From: Thermoanaerobaculaceae bacterium
Lineage (GTDB): Bacteria > Acidobacteriota > Thermoanaerobaculia > Thermoanaerobaculales > Thermoanaerobaculaceae
DNA: 5,464 nucleotides
Reading direction: 5' to 3'
Assembly (NCBI GenBank): GCA_022865555.1
Contig: JALHTD010000043.1
Span: 1 to 5,464 of the forward strand
The position numbers were made by a program, and so were the translations under genes. Shown in pieces: positions 5,430 through 5,464 of the stretch; the first letter of the stretch is position 1; every line of letters begins with the position of its first letter. The notes below the pieces were generated by a model. The model was not told the DNA's origin. It searched no databases and saw nothing but the letters and a program-made list of their open reading frames with translations.

Positions 5430-5464
5430 AGAGCCGACACACGCAACCGCCGCATTCGGGTTTC

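Noticed and set aside
1..5464. tRNA, rRNA, CRISPR, insertion sequence or att-site signals
   Set aside because: No cloverleaf, no regularly spaced repeats, no transposase or integrase frame, and no paired terminal inverted repeats were seen.
5430..5464. Terminator after the cupin gene
   Set aside because: Only 35 bases remain before the window ends and no stem with a T-run is visible in them.

Overview
The window is GC-rich DNA from what looks like a Gram-negative bacterium. Evidence for this is two lipoprotein signal peptides with clean lipoboxes, an NlpE-type outer-membrane lipoprotein domain, and strong Shine-Dalgarno sequences. A high-GC gammaproteobacterium (Xanthomonadales or Steroidobacteraceae type) fits the NlpE/META lipoprotein architecture. 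Acidobacteria or Gemmatimonadota cannot be excluded, because the VPS10/BNR-type protein is common there. No ribosomal or other phylogenetic marker is present, so this assignment is an inference.

All six supported genes lie on the + strand. (1) At 2-1312 is the 3' part of a large, probably secreted BNR/Asp-box (VPS10/sortilin-like) beta-propeller protein. It has two Asp-boxes, a conserved HGRGIWIIDD strand, an Ig-like domain and a helical tail; its beginning lies outside the window. (2) A gap of about 340 bases (1313-1653) has visibly lower GC than its surroundings. It holds a weak hairpin with a short T-run and a good sigma70-type promoter. (3) At 1654-2790 is a three-part lipoprotein: NlpE N-terminal domain, a cysteine-containing middle domain, and a META/HslJ-like domain. 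(4) At 2926-3225 is a 99-residue hydrophobic protein with three glycine-zipper repeats, and at 3295-3846 a lipoprotein resembling DUF4252. A U-tract-less hairpin separates these two. (5) A 236-base spacer (3847-4082) contains a promoter-like TATCCT box placed exactly for a leaderless 19-codon mini-ORF. (6) At 4083-4889 is a classical short-chain dehydrogenase/reductase, followed 24 bases later by a cupin_5 (DUF985) protein at 4914-5429; these two are probably an operon.

The middle block (1654-3846) encodes three consecutive envelope-directed products: two lipoproteins and one small membrane protein. It may act in envelope homeostasis or stress, but nothing in the sequence proves joint function. 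The SDR-cupin pair looks like a small-molecule or carbohydrate metabolism module with unknown substrate. No mobile element, CRISPR array, tRNA, rRNA or known defence system is visible. The most unusual items are the triple glycine-zipper protein, the NlpE/META fusion, and the possible leaderless leader ORF upstream of the SDR.
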